Origin: Ectocarpus siliculosus
Taxonomy: Eukaryota; Sar; Phaeophyceae; Ectocarpales; Ectocarpaceae
Length of the DNA stretch: 17,446 nucleotides
Assembly: GCA_000310025.1 (NCBI GenBank)
Contig: FN648564.1
Location: forward strand, 290,644 to 308,089
Direction: 5' to 3'
The translations under genes were made by a program, and so were the position numbers. The notes below the pieces were generated by a model. It was not told where the DNA came from, made no database searches, and saw nothing but the letters and a program-made list of their open reading frames with translations. The number at the start of each line of letters is the position of its first letter. Position 1 is the stretch's first letter. Below, piece after piece: positions 8,201 through 15,959 of the stretch.

Positions 8201-10012
8201 CGTGGCGTGTGCGCATCATCAGTACTCCTTCCTAGGCAACAAAAGTGAGACCTGACATAACTCGCGGCGAATAAAAACGCTTTGGGCGAATAACCGGATA
8301 AAAGCCCGAACGCAGCCTCGACGAATGATAGGAAGGCAGGGCTTTCATGCCGTGTTGGGGTGACCTACATAGCTCTCTGCAAGTAATTCGACGTGGTTTG
8401 GTTTCGCCCCTTGGTTGGCAAGGGCTTGGGTTGACATACTTCTAGATGTTCGTGTTCGCGGCGAAAGCCACCGCTACAGTTGTTTGGCACTACAGCAGCA
8501 GTAGGTTGGAAACAGAGAGTTCTTTAGGGCACACTGCATATGCACAGCATCGCAGAACGACTATGAATAGGAGCTGCTCGCCCTGGGACGGACCCGGATT
8601 CCCTTGCGGACCTGCTACAATACCACGCGAATACCGGACCTCACATGGTTCGGAAGCGCACCCCACGGCACGGAGGCGAGTATATACCAGATTCACAAAA
8701 CTCCGTCTCGGAAGGAGAACTAATATATCTCGGAAGGAGACATATGCGGGCGCAAAATAAATAACCAAGAACACATCATGGGTGAATGAATATACACCAG
8801 CAACATGCCCGGACACCAGCAATCGTCGGCATGCCTGCTGCGTGCATCTATGACGCCCCCCCCTCGTGTACAGAATACCGCCTTTTGTCAGTACCACGTA
8901 TCGTTGGTGTTGTGAACTTGCAGGTCAGGGAATTTATGCTTCAATTACGAACTAGAACAAACACACATCCCACAGGTTGATGTGTGTGTGCCCGGCCTTC
9001 ACCACGCGTTCCGAGCCCTACCGCCTTTGCGTAACGCCCCGAAGCCTGCAACTTGTACGGTACCACAGCAGCGTTACAGGAGATGATGGGCGTCGCGCAC
9101 TTGATCTTAAAATTACAGCAGGTGCCTTCTTTGTGCGTGTGCCCGAACGGTTGTCCAAACGCGACACACACACACACAGACGGATATAAACACGGCGAAA
9201 TATTCGTGGCGCGCCACTGCCCCGAATCAAACTGACCTCGCGCCGTAGAGCTGCCAGCTCGCCGTCCTCTGCCCCCGTCCGTTGGGCTCTCTGCTGGTGC
9301 TGATGCTGCTGCGAAAAGGAGCCGCCGCCAAAAAGTCCGGAGCCACGGGAGGCGGAGGCCGCCTCCCCTGCTCCTCCCGAAGAGAAGTGGGCAGACGGCT
9401 GCAGGGGCGAGAGCGGGCGCGCGCGCTTGCCCGCCCGCACCGGCGACGGGGATCGCTGCTGCTGCTGCTGCTGCTGGTCGGATTCGCTTCGGTCGAACGA
9501 GCCTGCTGAGGACGAGAGCAGCGGCGTTTACACGCGTAAAATAAGCGTGAGCAGTAATAATAGGATGTTCGGATCGGAGAAGAGCTGGTGATAGTGTGTC
9601 GTACCAAAAATGGTGTCTACGTCGTCGCTTGTTGACACTGTAAAACCAAATTAAAAATAGGAGAGGGCACGTTCGTTCGTCTGCCATCTTATGTCTGACA
9701 CGCTTTTGCGGTGAGCCTTGGGGGAAGGAAACAAACCCCGAGCTACTGCTGTGGGGAAGGACCAAAGGGTCTACCTGTGACATGGAGAGGTTCGCAACGG
9801 GAACACCGAGGCTACAACGCGAGAGTCAGAAAGAGCACACGTTCGAGCGAGCGAGCGAGCGACCGAATCTCACCTTGATCGAGGCCTTGACCGAGTCTTC
9901 GCTTCTTGGATGAAAAGTCTAGCTGGCCCCCCATCAAGGTGCCGTGCGAGTGGGGACTCAGGACGCGCTTCCCCAGCATGCAGGGCGAGTTGCTGCTGAA
10001 TACCTCTGCCAT
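5231..10012 (-). CDS. Nuclear-looking coiled-coil protein with NYAL/PDVF C-terminus (4 exons)
   Basis: Exons in transcript order are 10012-9874, 9502-9237, 6708-6532 and 5395-5231, with stop TGA at 5233-5231. Intron 1 is phase 1; introns 2 and 3 are phase 0 (donors GTGAGA, GTCAGT, GTATGT). The spliced frame gives 248 residues. Residues 1-46 hold a short conserved-looking start with MLGKR and the basic patch KKRR (36-39). Residues 47-125 are disordered: Q7 at 56-62, RSPSPV, and the basic patch KRAR (72-75) that could act as a nuclear localisation signal. Residues 126-227 are a long heptad coiled coil with ENRILKRAV near 177-185 and NYAL near 220-223, and the protein ends in PPDVF. From memory, a plant family annotated as 'ubiquitin system component Cue protein' shares the EN..LKRAV, NYAL and terminal PDVF motifs. 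I see no CUE domain here. The 2.5-kb intron 2 and 1.1-kb intron 3 carry inverted repeats. Function is unknown; a nuclear adaptor or transcription-related role is inference. No basic DNA-contact region adjoins the coil, so it is not a standard bZIP. Confidence 0.8.
5599..5617. repeat. 19-base G homopolymer
   Basis: An uninterrupted run of 19 G on the plus strand inside intron 3 of the coiled-coil gene (C in its transcript). Runs of this length are prone to length error in assemblies. Confidence 0.95.
5733..6126. repeat. Second long imperfect inverted repeat, about 390 bases
   Basis: The arms at about 5733-5940 and 5951-6126 are reverse complements with substitutions and indels, around a 10-base loop (5941-5950). 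The inner anchors are GACTGACAACGGCATGCGAC at 5921-5940 and, in the right arm, the complement of GACTGACAACGGGATGCGATGCGAC at 5951-5975. Further out, GTTTCCC near 5909 pairs with GGAAACC near 5981, GAGCCACG near 5889 with CGTGGCTC near 5999, TCGCCCGCGC near 5791 with GCGCGGGCGA near 6084, and CAGTAGTGCATGC near 5737 with GCATGGACTACTACTG near 6109. The left arm is longer, so indels are needed. It lies wholly within intron 3 of the coiled-coil gene. Confidence 0.75.
6503..6526. repeat. (CCCAAA)4 tract; TTTGGG on the transcribed sense strand
   Basis: Four perfect CCCAAA units. In the minus-strand transcript this reads TTTGGG four times and begins five bases after the start of intron 3 (GTATG then TTTGGG). 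Four G3 runs with three-base loops meet the usual G-quadruplex pattern. Confidence 0.9.
6741..6754. repeat. 14-base G homopolymer (C in the transcript)
   Basis: A run of 14 G on plus, 32 bases upstream (in transcript sense) of the acceptor of the third exon of the coiled-coil gene. Confidence 0.95.
6955..7030. repeat. Compact hairpin with a 17-bp outer stem
   Basis: GATTGCTCCACAGCCAA (6955-6971) pairs with TTGGTTGTGAAGCAATC (7014-7030) at 16 of 17 positions, counting one wobble, on either strand. A second, inner stem of about seven G-C-rich pairs (AAGGGGG near 6990-6996 with CCCCCTT near 7009-7015) competes with or stacks on its end. It is not a tRNA: the TTCGAA in the inner loop resembles a T-loop, but no acceptor stem or anticodon arm fits. 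Confidence 0.7.
7893..8095. repeat. Third imperfect inverted repeat, about 200 bases
   Basis: The arms at about 7893-7992 and 8000-8095 are inverted. The outer anchors TGGCACCCCCATGTT (7901-7915) and AACACGGGGGTGCCA (8073-8087) match at all but one position. Inward, GTTTCTCCACA near 7935 pairs with TGTGGAGAAC near 8043, ACAACTG near 7943 with CAGTTGT near 8029, and GATATTTCTC near 7983 with GAGACATTTCC near 8001. It lies in intron 2 of the coiled-coil gene. Faint similarity may extend outwards to about 7850 and 8130. Confidence 0.7.
9456..9476 (-). repeat. (CAG)7 coding repeat, polyglutamine
   Basis: Seven CTG units on plus, read as CAG on minus inside the second exon of the coiled-coil gene. 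They encode Gln 56-62 of the predicted protein, in a disordered region. Triplet tracts such as this commonly vary in length between individuals. Confidence 0.9.
9503..9508 (-). promoter_or_regulatory. NAGNAG tandem splice acceptor
   Basis: On the minus strand the second exon of the coiled-coil gene is preceded by CAGCAG. Splicing at either AG keeps the frame after the phase 1 donor and changes the protein only by one residue at the junction (Gly, or Ala-Gly). Confidence 0.6.
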
Positions 10013-11801
10013 CGCTGCGCCGGTTTCTCCTCCGCCCGGCTAGCTGGACGACAGCAAGCACCCGCTCCTTCTTGGGTCTGAATTATGCCCCCTCTTCTTG
10101 AGAAAGCTGGGTCCTGTTTTTTGCGAACTACAAGACACGGGCCCTTCGTCTGCTACGTGCTCGGAATGCCCCCAGCTACAGCAGCAGCAGCACCCGCCCT
10201 CAACACCTGCGTATCGTCGATTCGAGTTACCTCCCGCGGAACTCTCCCCCTCTCTCGGTAGTAGTAAGGCTGACTCGCTACCTATTGCTGGTTGGTGCGA
10301 CCCGAAAAAAAAAAATAGCCGACGAGGCCAACAACCTCAAACCTCAAACTCCCCCCGAACGAGTGAAACCGAAACGCAATAAAAAATTACTCCGCATTTT
10401 GTGACTGCGGCTGCTGTGTGTAACGCACACACCGGGTGAACACTGAAGGAGTCGGTAGAACACGGCCTGCCCATGCATACTTTCTTGGTTATTGGCTGCA
10501 GCAACACCGAGGGTCAGTGGGGAGAGTATCCAGATTGATAATTTGTTCCCGTTTCTCGAGTCCATGCCCTAAAAAAGAAGAGGACACAGGCAACATCACA
10601 TCAGCAGCGGCACAGCGGGGGGGACAGCATTTTATCTTCTACTCCTGACGCCTGGGGCTGTGCCCGTTGTTGTTGTTGCGCAGGAGCCGGTCATGGACGA
10701 GACCCCAAAGACAGACCCTCTGGTGAGTACGTACTTCGCTCGCCGGGCGCATCTACCCTAATGCCCACGTCTCCGCGCCATCGGGTCGACTCGCGTGCAC
10801 ATGTTTCTGCTGTGTAAGCACCAGTCCGCATGGAGGATGGTTCAAGTTGCAAGCCAGGTGTTAACGACGCCCAGCAAGTCGTAAGATAGTGCCGCGTCCG
10901 AGCCGGCATAGTAGTGCGTCTTGATGCCCGGTTTATTTGCGTCTTTATCGTTCTATCGGTCTGCAGCAAAGCTCTACGACGTAGATATGGCGTCCAGGTG
11001 TAGTCTACGTGTAGACGAGTACACTCTACACTCTACACACCTGCTTTCAGCCTTGTTCAACCCCGTCCGTATCAAAGATGGTTGTACATACGCGGGATCG
11101 TCGGTGCCAACCCAAAGGAAGTGAAGGTCCCGAAGCCAAATCATGCGTATTTCGGAAAGATTATTTGACAAGATGCCCTTAGCAGCGCCATCAACAAAAC
11201 CTTCCAGATTGCGAGAAAATCGGAGTCATGCTCGTCCCTCCGAAGAGGGGGGGGTGGTATACAACGTTACAAACAAACAGCCTGCCAACCAATTTCTTCG
11301 TATGTAATTGGCATGTGTTTTGTAGCCATGCCCGTGCGCATTGCACGCTTCCAAGGGCATCTTCCAGCCGAAAACCTTGGGAAACTCCTTGAAACATGTA
11401 CCGCGGTATGTGTGGCGGTTTCGTCGGGGCCTCCCTGCCGGAGGTACTCTTTTCAATACTACTGTACACGATTGCACCCCACCCGGTGGACGGGAACCTG
11501 CAGGAAGGTATCTACATTGGTCTAGGTATCTATTGTCCCGAAAGGTATTGGCCAACTTCCAGCACACAATTAATGTGAAGCCAACATCAACAACGAATAG
11601 TTGTTGCTGCGATAGGCCGTAGCCAGGACATGTACCCACGTGTTCGCAAGAATAACGCGATGGGTTTTCGCCAAGAAAAGCCTCGCACTACGCCATCTAC
11701 CTGTGCCTGAAACTCGACTTGTGGGCTACCCAACACGCTCCTGTGTCTTCGCTGACACCAAGCCACTCTCGAAACCTCACACTCCGTGCCATGTCCGTGC
11801 C
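10013..11801. other. Divergent intergenic region between the coiled-coil gene and Maf
   Basis: The start codons of the minus-strand gene (10012) and the plus-strand gene (11802) face away from each other, so both promoters should lie here. CAG repeats occur at 10177-10192. A short inverted repeat of GTGTAG/CTACAC units lies at about 10997-11042. CAACAAC-GTTGTTG forms a small hairpin near 11589. A possible 39-base exon (10684-10722) is listed separately. No TATA box or known operator could be assigned, and no gene was recognised among open frames such as minus 11226-11639. Confidence 0.5.
10684..10722 (+). other. Possible 39-base exon with strong splice signals
   Basis: A T/G-rich tract ending in GCGCAG is followed by 39 bases, open in frame as EPVMDETPKTDPL, and then by the strong donor GTGAGT. 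The ATG at 10693 could alternatively make this a start exon. It might be an alternative 5' exon of the Maf gene 1.1 kb downstream, or of an unrecognised transcript. There is no homology evidence for it. Confidence 0.25.
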
Positions 11802-14588
11802 ATGGCTACTTCATTGCCCTTTTCGCCATATTTTTTCAACGCCGTTCCTCACCCACCACCACCACCACCAACGACGGCGACGACGGCGACGATGGCGACG
11901 ACGGCAACGATGACAACACCGACGATCGTGCACGGCGATCAGGGGGGGGGTGGCAGTAGCCTCTCGAGCCAGCCGGACGTGGAGCTACAAGTGCAGCCTC
12001 GGCCAAAGCCGTGCTCGTTGCCCATCGTGTTGGGTTCGTCGTCAGGGTACCGCCGGAGGATAATGGATTCCCTGGGATGGGAGGTAGGTGCGGTGAAAAA
12101 CAGCACGGGAGTCTGTCTGCCTACTAGTACGTGCCCGCGGGAGCGGCGAAGGGGGGCCGGCACTCAGCACTGGCCGAAGTGACACGCGTTGCCGTGTATG
12201 GATCCACTTGCCCTTCCGTTCCTGCAACGCCGGGACGGGGCACGTTAGACTTTCGCATAGTAGGGGTTTCTGCGTCACGCCGAGGAAGAGGGAGGAGGGA
12301 GTCATACCGCCTAGGGTGGGTCGTATTCTCGCCCGGCAATTGAATCTGATTAGCGCGGAGGGAGAGTGAGTGTGCTCATAGACCTTTCTTGCTTCGCACC
12401 CTTGGCGAACGCTTTCGTGGCAAACCCTTTCTTCGTTTTCTGCCGGAAAGCCATGGCGAAGGTGCCTCGTGAGGTCGACTTTACGTTTGTGTCCCTGGTC
12501 GCCTGATCTCATCATATTGTAGTGCCACAGCTGCAGGACTCTTGACATACTCCCTTCCCAAATTGCACCCTGATTCCCCGCATCCTCACGACAACAGAAG
12601 CTAATTATTGGGTAACCCTCCCCCCCCCGTCCCCGTCCCCGTCCCTTCCACGAAACCCCTCCAACAGTTTTCCACGGCCTCTCCCGACGTCGACGAGAAG
12701 GCCATCCGCGATCCTGACCCGAGAAAGATGTGTGCCGAAATCGCGCGGGCCAAGGCGAGAGCGCTGGCGGAGCGCCTGGACAAGCCCGCGGTCCTCATCA
12801 CGGCAGACCAGGTTGATAGCTCTTGTTCTGTGGTTCGTGAGTTTGTGCGATATTTTGCAGGCGGGAATTTCCATCGGGCATGTCCTCCTCGGGCGAAAGA
12901 CGGAGGGATGCCGGCCTGAGCGGGACAAACACGACGAGCGCGCGTTGTAGCGTTGTAACATGTATGTGCATTGTAGTTGTTCATTTTAAGTCGGTATCGA
13001 TCTCGCCAATGTGACAGATAGCCGAGGAGGAAGAGTCACCTCGGCAAACCAGACGCGAGAAAACTTTACCTTTGGCTTCGTACGTTCGTGAAGCACGATT
13101 GTTGGTGCCCGTTAGCCGCCTACTAGTAGTCGGGGGGTTCCTGCTGCGCTTAATTCGTGTGTACCATACGCACCCGAATCTTTATGACACAACCATTCGT
13201 CCAAGGCTGTCTATGCATATCAAAATGATGTGGTCTTGCTTCGTTTCTTGTACCGCCGTTGGGGTCGAACAGGTGTGCCTTTTCGACGAAGGTCACGGCC
13301 GCGGGGAAGAGGTTAGGGAGAAGCCCGAAAGCGTCGAAGAGGTGCGTCATGTTTTTCATTTCGTCTCCGAGAAGTTCTTATTCAAGAACAACCGCTTGCG
13401 GGGCTGAATGTTTCGTGTCGGGGTTTCTAAAAGCACTCGCAACCGTGCCACCACGTACCACGTGAGAACCTGGGGGTTGAGGACTTGAGGCTAAAACAAA
13501 GGGTATAAACTAAAATGTAAGAACTCGGCAAAAAAAACAATCAGGAGTGGGTAAACAATCAGGAGTCTTTCGTGTACATTCCATTACAGGTTCCGTCCCT
13601 CCGGGGCAATGGCGAACTTTTCTACCGTACTGGAAGCGTCAGAGCGAAGCGTCTTGACCTCCAGGATTCAAAACCCACCGCTCATCCGAATACCCTCTTC
13701 GTTTCTCAGGATCCTTCCGTATTTCAATGAACCACTATTGAAGAGCTGGCGCTGCTGTGCACCCGTGCCCGCCCCACACAGGCGAAGGCGTTCCTCCGGA
13801 GCTACTCCTGCCGGTCGGTGAAGACCCTGAGCGCCCTCTGCGTGACTAACCTCGACAACGGGCGGGCGGCGGAGGGCGTGCACGAGTCCACCGTGGCCTG
13901 GCGGGAGATTTCGCCGGCCGTGGTCGACGACGTCATCGCCAGGGGGAACGTTATGGGGTCGGTGAGGAGCGAGAGAAACGGAAATGGAAAACCGTGCGGA
14001 TGTATTGTGGTAGTAGTGTGGGAGTGGGTGTCTTCCGCGGGATAACCGTCACTATCGCCATCCCGCATTCTCGATCGACCGACTTGCAGCACCGACGGGT
14101 CGCAGCCTTTTGGCATCCGCAAATTCTATTTTCCAACTGACGCGAGAAGGACTAAGGTAGTCGGGTGCTTCTCGATCGACCGACTTGCAGCACCGACGGG
14201 TCGCAGCCTTTTTTGTTCCCGCCCGCAAACCACGCCGGTGGCTTCGCCGTCGCAGTCCCAGGTCCCGCACTGTCCGTGGAGGGCAGGGTCATGAGACCGT
14301 TCGATAGCATCCATCGTCAATCAACAAGAAAACTACCCTAGCACGGAGAGCTTTTTGATGTTTGCTTAGCCTACCTATGTTCCCGCACTTGATTTTTGAA
14401 TGTTGCTTGTGCGTTTTTGCTACTGTCGACGCAACTTGTCGAACCGTCAGGCGGGCGGCTTTGCGCTGGAAGAGCCAGGCTTGAGGTCGCTGGTGGACAA
14501 GATCGAGGGCTCGGTCGATAGTGTCCTGGGCTTGCCCGTTGAACTCCTGTGCACCCTCGTCGAGCGCGCCACGTGTGACGTGACCTAG
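11802..14588 (+). CDS. maf: Maf-family nucleotide pyrophosphatase, plant-type (5 exons, 270 aa)
   Basis: Maf/HAM1-fold enzymes hydrolyse the alpha-beta phosphoanhydride of nucleoside triphosphates (dTTP/UTP or modified bases) to the monophosphate and pyrophosphate, cleaning the nucleotide pool. The exons are 11802-12083, 12668-12811, 13273-13341, 13782-13961 and 14451-14588, with stop TAG at 14586-14588. All four introns are phase 0 (donors GTAGGT, GTTGAT, GTGCGT, GTGAGG), and each junction rebuilds a family motif. Visible motifs are VLGSSSGYRRRI (76-87, the LxSxSxxRR nucleotide-binding motif), SPDVDEKAIRDP (99-110), ITADQ (138-142, catalytic Asp), REKPES (157-162), FLRSYS near 169-174, and AGGFALEEPG (226-235) followed by DSVLGLPV. 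The AGGF...E.P and SVLGLP ending resembles plant Maf-like proteins more than the GYGIQG form of many bacterial ones. The first ATG in the open frame is used. Residues 17-65 are a Pro run, a Thr/Ala/Met repeat and Gly/Ser-rich sequence with no family match. It could be part of a targeting sequence or a mis-set start. The enzymatic specificity cannot be read from sequence alone. Confidence 0.9.
11866..11921 (+). repeat. ACGGCGACG-type coding minisatellite in Maf exon 1
   Basis: An imperfect repeat of ACGACGGCG/ACGATGGCG units encoding a Thr-Ala-Met-rich stretch just after a CCA/CCACC-derived proline run. It accounts for most of the unusual N-terminal extension of the Maf protein. Confidence 0.75.
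12084..12667 (+). other. Maf intron 1 (584 bases)
   Basis: A phase 0 intron with donor GAG|GTAGGT; the acceptor follows a C-rich tract (12619-12667) and ends CCAACAG. Splicing joins LGWE to FSTASPDVDE. On the minus strand it contains the short basic open frame at 12350-12454. Confidence 0.85.
12350..12454 (-). other. Short lysine-rich minus-strand open frame inside Maf intron 1
   Basis: A 34-codon frame beginning MAFRQKTKKGFATKAFAKGA and ending in TAA. The start sits in CGCCATGGC, a near-ideal eukaryotic initiation context. The peptide is strongly basic over its first 24 residues and a possible donor (AAG|GTCTAT) follows. Nothing was recognised by family, and it may be a chance frame. If it is real it would be a nested antisense gene or its first exon. 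Confidence 0.2.
12812..13272 (+). other. Maf intron 2 (461 bases)
   Basis: A phase 0 intron with the less typical donor CAG|GTTGAT and acceptor CGAACAG. Its removal joins ITADQ to VCLFDEG, as the family requires. Nothing else was seen in it. Confidence 0.8.
13342..13781 (+). other. Maf intron 3 (440 bases)
   Basis: A phase 0 intron with donor GAG|GTGCGT and acceptor CCCACACAG. It contains a 14-base direct repeat, AAACAATCAGGAGT, at 13537-13550 and 13553-13566. No gene was seen in it. Confidence 0.8.
13962..14450 (+). other. Maf intron 4 (489 bases)
   Basis: A phase 0 intron with donor TCG|GTGAGG and acceptor CGTCAG. It contains two copies of a 44-base direct repeat (14068-14111 and 14169-14212). 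Confidence 0.85.
14068..14212 (+). repeat. Pair of identical 44-base direct repeats in Maf intron 4
   Basis: Copies at 14068-14111 and 14169-14212 start TTCTCGATCGACCGACTTGC and end GGTCGCAGCCTTTT. They are identical over 44 bases with starts 101 bases apart, while the intervening 57 bases are not repeated. Each contains a GATCGATC-like palindromic core (TCGATCGA) and a CTTGCAG that resembles a splice acceptor. Confidence 0.9.
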
Positions 14589-14701
14589 GGAAAGAGAGAG
14601 GCGGCCGATAGTGGTAGCCGGGGTGGCCGCATGTGCGGGATTGAGAAATAACACCACAGGACCGTCAGTGGGGACTCGGGCAGATGTGTCTCTTAAGAGA
14701 G

Positions 14702-14792
<91 letters not shown>

Positions 14793-15959
14793 GAGTGGAG
14801 TGACAGAGAGAGGCCTAGACTAAGAGAGTTCAGTTTTTCGCTTTTAGGTGCGTCGGTTGGGGAGGTGTACTGGCACGCTTCACACGCAAGACAGATATGT
14901 AGTTGCATGTCTTTGTGTGTCCTAGATGGCGTTGGCAGCAACACATAGCATGGCTCCAGCACAGGTGTTCCTCGCTTCGGTTGTGCGCGAAGAGAAGTGA
15001 ATGTTTCGTTGATAATGACAGATTCGCCAATGGCAGTCTCACCATTTTGCGGACAGAGGTGGGGGGAAAAATGTTTCGGACGCTTTGCAGGCCATGCGGT
15101 CGTTCGTGTGTGCTGTTGCAGAACGATGTGTTATTCCGCGCAGCGTGGTTACTGTACCCCCTAATTTGATACTATAGGGCGTCACCCGCCCCGCCTGAAG
15201 AGCTCGTGCGAATAAGCTTTCGTAGTAAGACGCGCCAGAAGGGTAGCGTCATGTTAATGTGTAAACTTTGGGCGCACGTTTGGTGGTGGGTAAATCGCAG
15301 ATCGAAAAATCGCGTTTGAGATCCAGTGAGTACCCCGTCCCTGGGGGTTAGAAAACGTCGGTTTGAGATTTTGTCCCTTGATTATCCCCTCCGGGGGGGG
15401 GATGGGGCGCGAACCGGCCACGGTTTGCTCGTATACTCACCAAGAAAAAGCGGGGATAGGTGGGTATCGTTCCACCGTGAGGCCCCAGGATAAGTAACAG
15501 GATAGAGCCAATTGTTACTAAACAAAACATGAGTATTTCTGTCCTTGCCCCCCCCGCCTCTTCATGCTCCGTCCTCTCGAGGACGCGTGGTCAATGGTCC
15601 CCACCGCCTAAGGCATGCACAACATGAGAAGCGCCCCTCCCCGCGCGCCCCTCCATCCCAACCCAAACGTATGCATTGCATTGACTGCCCACCTCTTCCA
15701 GATGCCCACAAAGAAGGACATACATACATGGCTGCAGAGCCTCGTTGTGCGGACGGGCGAGAGCGTCCAATCGGTATACCGAAACCCTTATATCTGGAGT
15801 ATAATATGTGCCACCAGGCGAAAGATTCCGAAACACGCCCACACACGTAACCTACCTTGGACCACCCAGGCAACGCATGCCGAAAAATACACACAATCTA
15901 TGCACACATGATGATGGGATGGCGACTCTTAAGTCATACCACACTCTCTGCGAAGACCT
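14589..15959. other. Intergenic sequence downstream of Maf, no gene recognised
   Basis: It contains the GA/CAGA compound microsatellite and unstructured sequence. Open frames here, such as plus 15615-15911 and minus 15562-15894, have no recognisable domain. The Maf 3' UTR should lie at the left end. No canonical AATAAA signal is seen close to the stop. Confidence 0.45.
14696..14795. repeat. Compound microsatellite (GA)n-(CAGA)n
   Basis: An almost perfect GA dinucleotide tract (about 14704-14748) passes directly into CAGA tetranucleotide units to about 14792, all purine-rich on the plus strand apart from one C per CAGA unit. Confidence 0.97.

Larger units (their letters stand above)
6709..9236 (-). 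other. Intron 2 of the coiled-coil gene (2528 bases)
   Basis: A phase 0 intron on the minus strand with donor GAG|GTCAGT at 9237/9236 and acceptor CGCAG ending at 6709. The splice joins ...LAALRRE to VAVLQAHAAE and keeps the heptad pattern. Near its 3' end lies a 14-base C tract (6741-6754 as G on plus) that may serve as part of the pyrimidine tract. It also holds the hairpin at 6955-7030 and the inverted repeat at about 7893-8095. No nested gene was recognised. Confidence 0.8.

Noticed and set aside
8941-9783. 280-codon minus-strand open frame, the longest in the window
   Set aside because: It overlaps exon 2 of the coiled-coil gene in a different frame. The real frame is fixed by in-phase splicing to exons with a coherent coiled coil. 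The long frame has Ala/Arg-rich composition expected of a shadow in GC-rich DNA and shows no domain.
11226-11639. 137-codon minus-strand frame considered as a retroelement fragment
   Set aside because: A phrase resembling QGFRL of retroelement proteins appears only in a different frame and without any neighbouring catalytic motif.
12124-12343. Possible fourth inverted repeat suggested by mirrored open frames in Maf intron 1
   Set aside because: Only short, weak matches could be found between the two halves. It is not distinguishable by eye from chance in GC-rich sequence.
12042-12548. 168-codon minus-strand open frame over Maf exon 1 and intron 1
   Set aside because: It overlaps the 3' end of Maf exon 1 antisense and has no motif. 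Maf exon identity is secure from family motifs.
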